Source: Rhizobium tropici CIAT 899
GTDB lineage: Bacteria; Pseudomonadota; Alphaproteobacteria; Rhizobiales; Rhizobiaceae
DNA length: 64,000 nucleotides
Direction: 5' to 3'
Assembly: GCF_000330885.1 (NCBI RefSeq)
Contig: NC_020059.1
Location: 2,469,001-2,533,000 of the forward strand
Numbering within the stretch: position 1 is the first letter of the stretch; each line of letters opens with the position of its first letter. A program made the position numbers and the translations under genes. Below the pieces are notes generated by a model. That model saw only the letters and a list, made by a program, of their open reading frames with translations, was not told the origin of the DNA and did not search any database. Shown in pieces: positions 1 through 6,974 of this stretch.

Positions 1-55
1 ACCACTGCCCTCGCAGTGCTGGCGCTCACATTTGGATAAACTGCGAGGACGTTTG

Positions 56-310
56 ATGAAGATCGAGCGAACTGACGGAATAGCGTACCCTCCCCGTGGT
101 TTGAGCCGCGAGGCGTCAGCCAGATATATCGGCGTTAGCACGACAAAATTTGACCAACTCGTTGCCGACCGCCGTATGCCAAAGGCGAAGAAGGTTGATG
201 GTCGCGTAATTTGGGATCGTATCGCCCTGGACGCCGCGTTCACCGAATTACCGGATGAAGGCGTCAACATGATTGACGAGATATTGTCAGGCCGGCACCC
301 CCAGAAGTAG
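56..310 (+). CDS. AlpA/excisionase-like small DNA-binding protein
   Basis: A basic protein of about 84 residues directly upstream of the integrase. The first half contains a segment (SREASARYIGVSTTKFDQLV) that reads as a MerR/AlpA-type helix-turn-helix, followed by a short wing-like stretch with RMPKAKKVDGRVIWD; this is the layout of phage AlpA and excisionase proteins. A longer frame opens at a TTG at 32, but the ATG at 56 has GAGGA about seven bases upstream and is preferred. The stop lies 8 bp before the integrase start, so both are probably cotranscribed. In integrative elements such proteins set the direction of recombination or activate int; that role is inferred from position and fold only. 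Confidence 0.72.
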   Translation: MKIERTDGIAYPPRGLSREASARYIGVSTTKFDQLVADRRMPKAKKVDGRVIWDRIALDAAFTELPDEGVNMIDEILSGRHPQK

Positions 311-318
311 AGTGCGGC

Positions 319-1407
319 ATGGCTACGCATCCCGACTATCCTTTTGCATCATCCTTCGAAGACCGCCACGGAACCACCCGCTGGCGGTTTCGCCGTTCTG
401 GCAAGACGATTTCTCTGCCGGGAACACCCGGCGATCCGCAGTTTGAGCAACACTATAAGGCCGCGGTCGAGGGCCGAAAACCAGCGACAGCTAAGGTTGT
501 CGGCATGCCGGGCGCGGTGGCGCAGGGTTCATTTCGAGATGCATGGCGGAAGGTGCAACGCACACCCGAATGGCTGAAACACGATCAGGCCACGAAAGAC
601 AAGAATACACGGTTAGCCGAGGAATTTCTTGAGCTGCTGCTTGTAGAAAACGGAACCGCCAAGTGGGGTGACATGATGGTGCGGGACCTGAAACGCCGAC
701 ACGTCAAAGAGCTGCTCGCAAGATTTCACGAAACGCCTCACAAGGCCAAGCATTTGCTAGTCGCCGTTCGCAAGATGATTTACGTGGCGCTCGATGAAGA
801 ATGGATAGACAGCGATCCAACCTACAAACTCTCGTACCGCCCGGAATACAAGGGGTGGCGCGCCTGGACGGAGCAGGAGCGCGCTGCCTTTGAAGCGAGA
901 TGGTCGCTCGGGTCAGCAGCTAGAACCGCATATGGCCTTGCTCTGTGGCTAGGCAATCGCCGCTCCGATCTCGCTAAAATCAAATGGAGCGACATTGATT
1001 TCCAGACCCGCACGGCAACCATCACCACCAAGAAGGGCGACAAAACCCTTGTCCTGCCGCTCACTCCGATGATGTTGGAGGTTCTTGAACCGCTCGACAA
1101 AAGCAAGGAATTTGTCCTGATCAACGCTTATGGAAATCCATTCTCCGAGAAATCCTTAACAGGCATGATGGCTCATTGGACCAAGCTGGCGGAAATGCCA
1201 TCCGGCTGCACCCTTCACGGCTTGCGCAAAACGCTAGGCAAATTGTTGGCCGAGTCCGGCTCGACCACACGCCAGTTGATGGAGACTTTGGGCCACGATG
1301 ATATCCAGCACGCCGAACTTTACAGCCGCGAGGCTGAACAGCGACGGTTGGCTCGCGATGCAATGGGCAAATTAACTCGCAAATTTACCGTAAAGTCGGC
1401 AAAGTGA
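319..1407 (+). CDS. Tyrosine recombinase / integrase of an integrative element
   Basis: A 362-residue site-specific recombinase. The catalytic residues of the tyrosine recombinase family can be placed: Arg214 in LGNRRSDL, Lys239 in the beta-hairpin TTKKGDKT, His300 and Arg303 in HGLR, His326 in LGHDD and the nucleophile Tyr335 in AELYSR. Residues about 70-165 form the SAM-like core-binding domain, and the N-terminal 60 residues look like a small arm-binding domain. It follows the AlpA/Xis-like gene by 8 bp and converges with a leftward cargo gene 20 bp downstream. With a tRNA gene at 3396-3471 the natural inference is an element integrated at that tRNA. All catalytic positions are intact, so the enzyme may be active. 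Confidence 0.93.
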   Translation: MATHPDYPFASSFEDRHGTTRWRFRRSGKTISLPGTPGDPQFEQHYKAAVEGRKPATAKVVGMPGAVAQGSFRDAWRKVQRTPEWLKHDQATKDKNTRLAEEFLELLLVENGTAKWGDMMVRDLKRRHVKELLARFHETPHKAKHLLVAVRKMIYVALDEEWIDSDPTYKLSYRPEYKGWRAWTEQERAAFEARWSLGSAARTAYGLALWLGNRRSDLAKIKWSDIDFQTRTATITTKKGDKTLVLPLTPMMLEVLEPLDKSKEFVLINAYGNPFSEKSLTGMMAHWTKLAEMPSGCTLHGLRKTLGKLLAESGSTTRQLMETLGHDDIQHAELYSREAEQRRLARDAMGKLTRKFTVKSAK

Positions 1408-1427
1408 GCCTTCGGGTTTCTGCACGA

Positions 1428-2645
1428 TTAATTTGTAGCCTGCGTGGGCTCCGCCGCATCCGCGCGTTCTGCGGGCTTTTGTGCTGCAAAGCTGCGATAG
1501 GTCTCTATCGCGTTGTGGATTATGCTCGTCGGCGAAACGCAGTCCATTCCCGCGCGCGCGATCATCTGGCTCGACAAGCCGCTTAAACCTAGTCCGTCGA
1601 CTAATTCAAATCCGAGCGGAAAATTGGGGTCTCTCTCTGAATCATAGGTTGCCTTCGCGCCGAACTCCGCAGCGATCTCCTCTAATCTGTCAATTTCCAA
1701 AAGCACCATGATGTACAATTTGCCTTGAACGAAATCCCAAAGCGCCTCCTTGTCTTGAATGGTCAAGGTAAACGGAATGAACGGCACCCATGTTTGCTGC
1801 GATTTCAGCATGTTCCATGGGTAGATGAGTGGCTCTCTGAGTCCCAAATCTCTGAAAAGCTCAGGAAGGTCCGCTAGCGCATTCCGCGCTGCGAAATAGA
1901 ATAGACCCTTCTCCGGTTGCTCGACCGCGTATCCTGCCTCGCCCACATTGGCGATGCACACGTTCATCAGAGCTGCATAATCCTCCTCCATAACCTTCTG
2001 GGCATGGCGGCGAACCTCAGGCATTCCGCGAAGCCCTTTAGCTCTGTCCGTTTCAAAAAACTCGGTTAACAATTCAAGACTGCGTGCCTGCTTGCGCCCT
2101 CTTGGATTAAGACGTTTCGCTGAATTCTTAACCTCAATTAATATCGGATCTGAGCCCACCATTATGCATACATCGCCGTGACGTATTGTATTGGTAATAT
2201 CAACGAGTAACGCTGGAATCCCCTTAGCAATACAATCGTCCAATAAAGATAGCTCTGCATCGAGACCATCTTTGCCACCAATAAATCCGGAACTTTGCTT
2301 AGCGTTATAATTATCTGTGTTGTAGACCGTCTGCTTTAGGGCATATTTATCCATATAAAGAAAGGCGATTGCGTCCCCAAAGCAACGCCAAATGAAGGCA
2401 CACCTGCGGAGACCCTCGATCCGATTGGAAAGATAGACGAAGCGTTTGAGATTTGCGTCCGGTGCATCCGGATCGATTGTCTTCAACTCCGATTTTAGGG
2501 TTCGAATGCGACCTTCTGTTAGGATTATCTCGGCTAACAACAGGCCTTGCAGTTCCCTTAAAGCCGTCAGATTAATCTGATTGTTTCGCAGCACGGCAAG
2601 AAGACCGTGCGCGCGGTCAAATGATCGTTTTCGATAGCCAAGCAT
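1428..2645 (-). CDS. Unknown cargo protein with PD-(D/E)XK-like nuclease motif
   Basis: A 405-residue protein I do not recognise. Residues 150-175 contain a hydrophobic strand ending in GDV (Asp158), then after twelve residues ILIEVKNS with Glu171 and Lys173; D-x(n)-E-x-K on adjacent strands is the signature of PD-(D/E)XK nucleases. Glu131 in an upstream helix and the basic helix RGRKQARSLELL (about 182-193) also fit that fold. The N-terminal 100 residues look helical; the C-terminal half has no motif I know. It lies 13 bp downstream of its partner (2659-3231) in the same direction, an operon. Base composition is visibly more A+T-rich than the chromosome. A defence or nuclease role is inference from the motif and the location beside an integrase. 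Confidence 0.6.
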   Translation of the reverse strand: MLGYRKRSFDRAHGLLAVLRNNQINLTALRELQGLLLAEIILTEGRIRTLKSELKTIDPDAPDANLKRFVYLSNRIEGLRRCAFIWRCFGDAIAFLYMDKYALKQTVYNTDNYNAKQSSGFIGGKDGLDAELSLLDDCIAKGIPALLVDITNTIRHGDVCIMVGSDPILIEVKNSAKRLNPRGRKQARSLELLTEFFETDRAKGLRGMPEVRRHAQKVMEEDYAALMNVCIANVGEAGYAVEQPEKGLFYFAARNALADLPELFRDLGLREPLIYPWNMLKSQQTWVPFIPFTLTIQDKEALWDFVQGKLYIMVLLEIDRLEEIAAEFGAKATYDSERDPNFPLGFELVDGLGLSGLSSQMIARAGMDCVSPTSIIHNAIETYRSFAAQKPAERADAAEPTQATN

Positions 2646-2658
2646 GTGTACCCATCGA

Positions 2659-3231
2659 CTATTCCTCTTTGTCTACCGCACCAAAATTGTGCACGATCCA
2701 ATCACCATTTTCGCCGCGTTCGGATTCGCTTCGCAACACCTCATCATTGCCTACGAGGCGCATCACTCGCACCAATTCATTCAAATCGTACTGGTAGAGG
2801 AATTTGCCGCGATCATAGTCCGTTGTTACAAAAAAACCCTCTGCGAGAAGGTCCGTATCATCCTTCACCGCCGCAATGAAAATGAAACTATGGATCAATT
2901 GATTTGTGAAAAAGCTTAATTTGACCGTACCTGCCTTTCGCTTTTCATAGTCGTAAAATTCGTTGGCACGATGCCAATTCATTAAGTCGGGAATCCTACT
3001 TGGATCGAGAAGAGCGAGCTTTCTACACCTCACGTCGCTTTGTGCCACCTTATCCGTCAGCTTTTTCGCCTCAAGTAACTTTCGGATCGTGAAGCCGGCA
3101 AGGAAAACCGAACGTTCATAAGCCACTTCCGACGCACCATCGCCTAAAATGAGACCTTGCAATTTATTGGCGTCCGCAAGAAGTGCCTGTTTCCATGGCC
3201 AACTGTCCCAAATCAACTTTGATCCTCGCAT
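2659..3231 (-). CDS. Unknown cargo protein, first gene of the two-gene element operon
   Basis: A 190-residue soluble protein of unknown function. Visible features are an aromatic N-terminus (IWDSWPWK), a helix with SVFLAGFTIRKLLEAKKLTD around residues 42-61, and a central segment with YDYEKR and FFTNQLIHSFIF (about 92-119) that resembles conserved motifs of hypothetical proteins on genomic islands. No catalytic motif is certain. The ATG at 3231 is used; a TTG one codon earlier is possible. The stop is 13 bp before the PD-(D/E)XK-like gene, so both are probably one transcript reading away from the tRNA. It could be a regulator, antidote or sensor for that putative nuclease, but nothing in the sequence decides this. 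Confidence 0.6.
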   Translation of the reverse strand: MRGSKLIWDSWPWKQALLADANKLQGLILGDGASEVAYERSVFLAGFTIRKLLEAKKLTDKVAQSDVRCRKLALLDPSRIPDLMNWHRANEFYDYEKRKAGTVKLSFFTNQLIHSFIFIAAVKDDTDLLAEGFFVTTDYDRGKFLYQYDLNELVRVMRLVGNDEVLRSESERGENGDWIVHNFGAVDKEE

Positions 3232-3342
3232 CAACTATCTTCGCAATGCGCGCAAAAGTAATTCAAGTCGCCCTGGACTTGCAACCGTAATTCGATGTTT
3301 CGAACTTCCAAAAGGATGCGAATGGTTGCTAGGGCAAACCGC

Positions 3343-3363
3343 TTGGCTAACCCTTTGGCTAAC
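3343..3363. repeat. Direct repeat TTGGCTAAC x2 beside the tRNA
   Basis: TTGGCTAAC occurs at 3343-3351 and again at 3355-3363, a 12-bp period, about 35 bp from the tRNA 3' end and inside the A+T-rich segment between the cargo operon and the tRNA. Short direct repeats in this position are typical of arm-type integrase or Xis binding sites next to an attachment core. That role is inferred from position. Confidence 0.4.
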
Positions 3364-3395
3364 TCCGCCGCAACTATCTGAAATTATAGGTAAAA

Positions 3396-3440
3396 TGGTG
3401 GGCCCGGAGGGACTCGAACCCCCAACCAAGCGGTTATGAG
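3396..3440. other. Predicted attachment site (att core) at tRNA 3' half
   Basis: Tyrosine-recombinase elements commonly use the T-arm and anticodon-loop half of a tRNA as the att core and restore the gene on integration. Here the intact tRNA is on the chromosomal side and the integrase, cargo and short direct repeats lie beyond its 3' end. The second att copy would lie outside the left edge of the window, so the core length cannot be fixed. Confidence 0.4.
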
Positions 3441-3471
3441 CCGCCGGCTCTAACCATTGAGCTACAGGCCC
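3396..3471 (-). tRNA. tRNA with CAU anticodon, probably tRNA-Ile2 (lysidine-modified)
   Basis: The complement folds into a complete 76-nt cloverleaf including an encoded CCA: acceptor GGGCCTG pairing with CGGGCCC, D-arm GCTC/GAGC, anticodon stem GGCGG/CCGCT around the loop CTCATAA, and T-arm GGGGG-TTCGAGT-CCCTC. The anticodon is CAU. The anticodon stem GGCGG/CCGCT and the following TTGG resemble bacterial tRNA-Ile2 (ileX type), whose C34 is converted to lysidine by TilS, more than elongator tRNA-Met; this assignment is from memory of E. coli sequences. Its 3' end faces the integrase-bearing region, the usual orientation for an element integrated into a tRNA 3' end. Confidence 0.93.
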
Positions 3472-3634
3472 GGGCGCAGCAAAAGACGTTGCGCTTGCGG
3501 TTCCGGAGCAATGGTTCTCCGAAGCCGACTTGGCTCTAACCCAATTTCTCTTTTCCGACAAGGGACTGCCGTAATACCTTCACAATGAATCCGCAAAAGC
3601 TCATCTTGAGGGATCATCAACCAAGGAACGAACC

Positions 3635-4378
3635 ATGCTTCTGACGAAAACCAGAGATTTTGCTCTTGCCGCTCTTGTCAGCGCCACTTTTTTCGTGCCG
3701 GCGGCTGCAGCCTTTGCCGAAGATGGCAAGCCGCGCGAGTCCGCGATCACCGTCACCGGCGAGGGACATGCGGCGATCGCGCCGGATATGGCTGTGGTGA
3801 CGCTGTCGGTCGTTCAACAGGCCAAGGCTGCGCAGGACGCTCTCGATCAGAACAACAAGGCCATGGGTGCAGTGCTGGCAACGCTGAAGGAAAGCGGCAT
3901 TGCCGAGCGCGATCTGCAGACCTCCGGCTTTTCCATTCAGCCGCAATATACCTACCCGAACGACAAGGACGGCCACAACCAGCCGCCGGTTCTGAACGGC
4001 TATCAGGTAACGAACGGCTTGACCGTTCGCGTGCGCGATCTCTCCAAGCTGGGCGGATTGCTTGACCAGGCGGTTAAGCTCGGCATCAACCAGGGCGGCG
4101 ATATCCAATTCACCAACGACAAGCCGGATGCCGTACTGGAAGAAGCACGCAAGAAGGCCGTCGCCGATGCCGCCGCCAAAGCAAAGACCCTGACGGATGC
4201 CGCCGGTGTCAAGCTCGGCCGTATCATCGCCATTCATGACGGCGCCGGCGCTGCACCGCCTCAGCCCTATATGCGCGCTATGGCCGCATCCGCACCGATG
4301 GACAAAGCCGTCCCTGTCGCAACCGGCGAGAACGAATACAACGCATCGGTGAGCATCACCTACGCGATCCAGCAGTAG
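3635..4378 (+). CDS. SIMPL-domain (DUF541) periplasmic protein
   Basis: A 247-residue exported protein. The N-terminus is a Sec signal peptide (hydrophobic core about residues 9-25, cleavage after AFA). The mature part carries the SIMPL/DUF541 pattern: ITVTGEGHAAIAPDMAVVTL at its start, then the alternating strands and helices with QTSGFSIQPQY and YQVTNGLTVRVRDL, and a C-terminal ANGEYNASVSITY-like strand. SIMPL proteins are periplasmic or envelope proteins of unclear biochemistry, linked to oxidative-stress and outer-membrane phenotypes in other bacteria. The gene stands alone next to the tRNA and is followed by two strong hairpins. Confidence 0.88.
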   Translation: MLLTKTRDFALAALVSATFFVPAAAAFAEDGKPRESAITVTGEGHAAIAPDMAVVTLSVVQQAKAAQDALDQNNKAMGAVLATLKESGIAERDLQTSGFSIQPQYTYPNDKDGHNQPPVLNGYQVTNGLTVRVRDLSKLGGLLDQAVKLGINQGGDIQFTNDKPDAVLEEARKKAVADAAAKAKTLTDAAGVKLGRIIAIHDGAGAAPPQPYMRAMAASAPMDKAVPVATGENEYNASVSITYAIQQ

Positions 4379-4387
4379 ACAAAACAA

Positions 4388-4432
4388 AACCGCCCTTCGC
4401 TCAGATCCCATCGGATCGCGCAAAGGGCGGTT
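4388..4432. terminator. Hairpin terminator after the SIMPL gene
   Basis: AACCGCCCTT (4388-4397) pairs with AAGGGCGGTT (4423-4432), with a nested GATCC/GGATC hairpin in the loop. It begins 10 bp after the stop codon. The run of A on the left and TT on the right suit termination in either direction. Confidence 0.7.
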
Positions 4433-4469
4433 CCGCGGCCCCCGCCAGAGGCGAAAAGGTCAGAGAACG

Positions 4470-4498
4470 AAAAACGGGCGCTCCATGCGCCCGTTTTT
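4470..4498. terminator. Strong bidirectional intrinsic terminator
   Basis: AAAAACGGGCGC and GCGCCCGTTTTT form a 12-bp stem with a five-base loop, with A- and T-runs on both sides. It sits between two convergent genes and should terminate both, mainly the leftward secreted-protein gene that ends at 4504. Confidence 0.88.
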
Positions 4499-4503
4499 GC
4501 TTG

Positions 4504-4842
4504 TCAGCGGCCCAGAAGCGGGCAGCCGCGAACATTGGCAAACATCATCGTATCCGGACCGCGGCGGCCAAAGCCGTCGACGATGACACGGCGCGGCGTC
4601 ACATCCACGACTCGAGCGCGGCGCAGGCCATAACTGCGTGCAACATCCACGGCCTGACGGGGATCGCAGCCACGCCGATCAAAACGCGGTGGCGGGCGAT
4701 CATAATCCGGCGGTGGCGGGCGATGGCGGCCCGGGTTCACATAAATATCCACCCCTTGCGCAGAGGCAAAATCCGCGGTGCCCGACAATGCAGTCACCGC
4801 GACACAGGCAGCGACCCCCAATTTTGCCAGCATTTGTCTCAT
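4504..4842 (-). CDS. Small secreted protein, paralogue of the next gene
   Basis: A 112-residue exported protein of unknown function. ATG 4842 is chosen because GGAGAA precedes it and the signal peptide (MRQMLAKLG... cleavage after ASA) starts there. After the signal there is a proline-rich linker (PPPPDYDRPPPRFD) and a C-terminal 50-residue domain beginning with Cys (GCDPRQAVDVAR) and ending with GCPLLGR. That domain matches the protein at 5087-5392 almost position by position: C-x-P-R-x-A-V-x-x-A-R-x-x-G-L-R-R-A-R, then TPRR, V-x-GFGRRGPD and FAN-x-x-GCPL. The two cysteines may form a disulphide in the periplasm. The pair is a tandem duplication; the function is not known to me. Confidence 0.85.
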   Translation of the reverse strand: MRQMLAKLGVAACVAVTALSGTADFASAQGVDIYVNPGRHRPPPPDYDRPPPRFDRRGCDPRQAVDVARSYGLRRARVVDVTPRRVIVDGFGRRGPDTMMFANVRGCPLLGR

Positions 4843-5017
4843 TGTGTTCTCCGTGAAGCAGAAAGCCCCTCTCATGCCAGCGATAAGTGCTGAACGAGCG
4901 CCCGAGAGGTAAAGGCTAGATGCTGAATGAGCTCGGAATCAGCCATTCATCCATTACTCAGCTACAATGAACGCCAAGGGGAAACCAGAGGCCCGATAGT
5001 AGCATAGAGCTAAAATA

Positions 5018-5044
5018 AAGCCGCCTCTCTTTTGGAGACGGCTT
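5018..5044 (-). terminator. Intrinsic terminator of the second secreted paralogue
   Basis: AAGCCGCCTC and GAGACGGCTT form a stem (one internal mismatch) around TCTTTTG. On the minus strand it is followed by TTTATTTTA. It lies about 40 bp beyond the stop of the gene at 5087-5392. Confidence 0.78.
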
Positions 5045-5086
5045 CAAATTCATCACATAGATGTGGAAAACCTCGGTACGAAGCAA

Positions 5087-5392
5087 TCAGCGGCGGATCA
5101 ACGGGCAACCCGGCGCATTAGCGAACACAACGCGATCCGGGCCACGGCGGCCGAAGCCTTCGACGACGATGCGGCGCGGCGTGATATTGTCGATGCGGGC
5201 GCGGCGCAGGCCCATGTCGCGTGCTTTCTCAACGGCGAGACGGGGCGAGCACATGCGGCCGCGCGGGTGATCATAGCGAGCCTGCTGGATGCCAGGATGG
5301 AAGTCGTTGGCCGATGCCGTCGTAGTGGCGGCGGACATGGCGCCGAATGCCATGAGAGCTGCAATACCTGCCTTGGCGAAAAGATTGGTCAT
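5087..5392 (-). CDS. Small secreted protein, paralogue of the previous gene
   Basis: A 101-residue exported protein. It starts at ATG 5392 behind GAAGGAG, with a signal peptide ending after ASA (about residue 28). The C-terminal domain (from CSPRLAVEKAR to GCPLIRR) is clearly homologous to that of the gene at 4504-4842, but the proline-rich linker is replaced by a shorter His/Arg-containing segment (DFHPGIQQARYDHPRGRM). Two cysteines bracket the domain in both copies. The same-strand tandem arrangement, each copy with its own ribosome site and terminator, indicates duplication followed by divergence of the linker. No function is assigned. Confidence 0.85.
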   Translation of the reverse strand: MTNLFAKAGIAALMAFGAMSAATTTASANDFHPGIQQARYDHPRGRMCSPRLAVEKARDMGLRRARIDNITPRRIVVEGFGRRGPDRVVFANAPGCPLIRR

Positions 5393-5571
5393 GGTGTTTC
5401 TCCTTCAAATCCTTGCTGCGGATCGTTGCAATCCCCTTATTGGGCGCTCATTGGTGAACGCCCTTGGGATTGGGGCCACGTTAGGTCAGAAAAGCTGAAC
5501 CGAACACGAATTGGCCGTTCAGATTGTATTCACGGCGGTTAACAACTGGTTGACGCAGCGGCGGATGAAGC

Positions 5572-5997
5572 TCAGCCAGAAAAATGCAGCACAATCTCGC
5601 GGCGATGCGGCCGGTCGCGATGCTCGAAAAGATAGATCCCCTGCCAGGTGCCGAGCGCCAGCCGACCGTTCATCACCGGAATGCCAATGGAGACCTGCAT
5701 CAGTGCGGCCTTGATATGCGCCGGCATATCGTCCGGCCCCTCCATCGTGTGCACGATCCAGCGCATCGACGGATCTGAGGATGGCGGCACGAGCCGGCTG
5801 AAGAAGGCCTTGAGATCGGTCTTGACGTCGGGATCGGCATTTTCCTGAACCAGAAGGGAACAGGAGGTGTGACGAACGAAGACAGTCAGAAGCCCCTCAC
5901 CGCCTGCCGCTACTGCGCGGACGAATTTCGCCACCTGATCGGTAAATTCATAGAGCCCCTGGCCATCGGTCAAGAGCGTGACAACGGTTTGTGGCAT
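5572..5997 (-). CDS. yjbQ: YjbQ family protein (UPF0047)
   Basis: A 141-residue protein of the YjbQ/UPF0047 family. Hallmarks are HTSCSLLVQENADPDV near the middle (conserved His and acidic residues lining the active pocket), HTMEGPDDMPAHIK, and the C-terminal LGTWQGIYLFEHR. Family members are small trimeric proteins sometimes annotated as secondary thiamine-phosphate synthases; the physiological role is uncertain. The start at ATG 5997 is preferred over an upstream frame because the family begins with residues equivalent to MPQTVVTL and AGGGAT precedes it. It is monocistronic, with an inverted repeat separating it from the DUF1428 gene. Confidence 0.9.
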   Translation of the reverse strand: MPQTVVTLLTDGQGLYEFTDQVAKFVRAVAAGGEGLLTVFVRHTSCSLLVQENADPDVKTDLKAFFSRLVPPSSDPSMRWIVHTMEGPDDMPAHIKAALMQVSIGIPVMNGRLALGTWQGIYLFEHRDRPHRREIVLHFSG

Positions 5998-6040
5998 GGC
6001 ATCCCTGAACATGACGATAGCGATGCGCATCAGGTCGGGC

Positions 6041-6071
6041 GCAGTGGCCGGATGTCAAGTCCGGCCACTGC
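6041..6071. terminator. Perfect 12-bp inverted repeat between two leftward genes
   Basis: GCAGTGGCCGGA (6041-6052) pairs perfectly with TCCGGCCACTGC (6060-6071) across a 7-base loop. It lies 5 bp beyond the DUF1428 stop and upstream of yjbQ. There is no T-run, so it may be a transcript-stabilising hairpin or a weak terminator. Confidence 0.6.
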
Positions 6072-6076
6072 TCGGA

Positions 6077-6430
6077 CTAAAGCTCGATGGCGACCTTGAA
6101 GCCGCCATAGATCATGCGCTTGCCGTCAAAGGGCATGTTTTCCATCTCATCCTTCAACCGGGGATCGGCCATGACCTTGGCCAATATCGAATCGCGGCTT
6201 TCCCGTGATTCATAGGTGATCCATGAAAACACCACGACCTCGTCTTCCGTTGCCTGAACGGCACGCGGAAAGGAGGTGAGTTCGCCATAGGGAACATCGT
6301 CGCCTATGGCCTCGACGTAGCTGAGTGCGCCATATTCACGCCAGACCGCCCCCGCTCTTTGCGCCAGCACCTTGTAAGCCTCGATCTTGTCTTTCGGCAC
6401 GGCAACGATGAAACCATCGACATAGGACAT
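6077..6430 (-). CDS. DUF1428 family protein
   Basis: A 117-residue cytoplasmic protein beginning MSYVDGFIVAVPKDK, the normal start of the DUF1428 family, and containing WREYGALSYVEAIGDDVPYG, VVFSWITYESRESRD and MPFDGKRMIYGGF, all family hallmarks. The fold is a dimeric alpha-beta barrel like that of NIPSNAP or antibiotic-biosynthesis monooxygenases; the biochemical role is unknown. ATG 6430 has GAGGCTGA upstream, whereas the longer frame starting at 6568 overlaps the divergent GNAT gene and is not supported. Confidence 0.88.
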   Translation of the reverse strand: MSYVDGFIVAVPKDKIEAYKVLAQRAGAVWREYGALSYVEAIGDDVPYGELTSFPRAVQATEDEVVVFSWITYESRESRDSILAKVMADPRLKDEMENMPFDGKRMIYGGFKVAIEL

Positions 6431-6561
6431 TTCAGCCTCCTCTGTTCTATGTTCACTTTCAAAGGACGATCGACCACAACCGGATCCGACATCGGCGGCA
6501 GATATTTTCCGCACGCTTCCGAGCGGTCGGAATGAACGCGCCGAAGTAACACGCGGGGGAA

Positions 6562-6960
6562 ATGTCAATGGCTATAGAATACAGGGATAATCCGGATCTG
6601 GGAAACGAGGCGCTCAATGCCCTGTGGGCGACCGCATGGAACACACCCCACCCACGGGACTTCCAGCCCATCCTTTCCCGAAATCTCGCCCATGTCGGCG
6701 CATTCGCTGGCACGAGACTGGTCGGCTTCGTCAATGTCGCCTGGGACGGCGGCATTCATGCCTTTATTCTCGATACCTGCGTCGATCCGGAATTTCGGCG
6801 CAGAGGCATCGCAAGCGCTCTCGTCAAGCGGGCGAGAACCCTGGCCAGCGAACGTGGCGCGGAATGGCTGCATGTCGATTTCGAGCCGCATCTCAGCGGC
6901 TTTTATCGCGGACTTGGTTTCGCTTCGACGGAGGCCGGCCTCATTCGGCTGCGCGATTAA
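6562..6960 (+). CDS. GNAT family N-acetyltransferase
   Basis: A 132-residue acetyltransferase. The acetyl-CoA-binding motif A is visible as DTCVDPEFRRRGIASALVKRA (R-R-x-G-I-A loop around residues 76-82), preceded by strands GTRLVGFVNVAW and followed by GFYRGLGFAS, the typical GNAT C-terminus. The substrate cannot be deduced. GGGGGA precedes ATG 6562. It is divergent from the DUF1428 gene and converges with the LysR gene ending at 6975. Confidence 0.88.
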   Translation: MSMAIEYRDNPDLGNEALNALWATAWNTPHPRDFQPILSRNLAHVGAFAGTRLVGFVNVAWDGGIHAFILDTCVDPEFRRRGIASALVKRARTLASERGAEWLHVDFEPHLSGFYRGLGFASTEAGLIRLRD

Positions 6961-6974
6961 CAGACCATCTCCCA

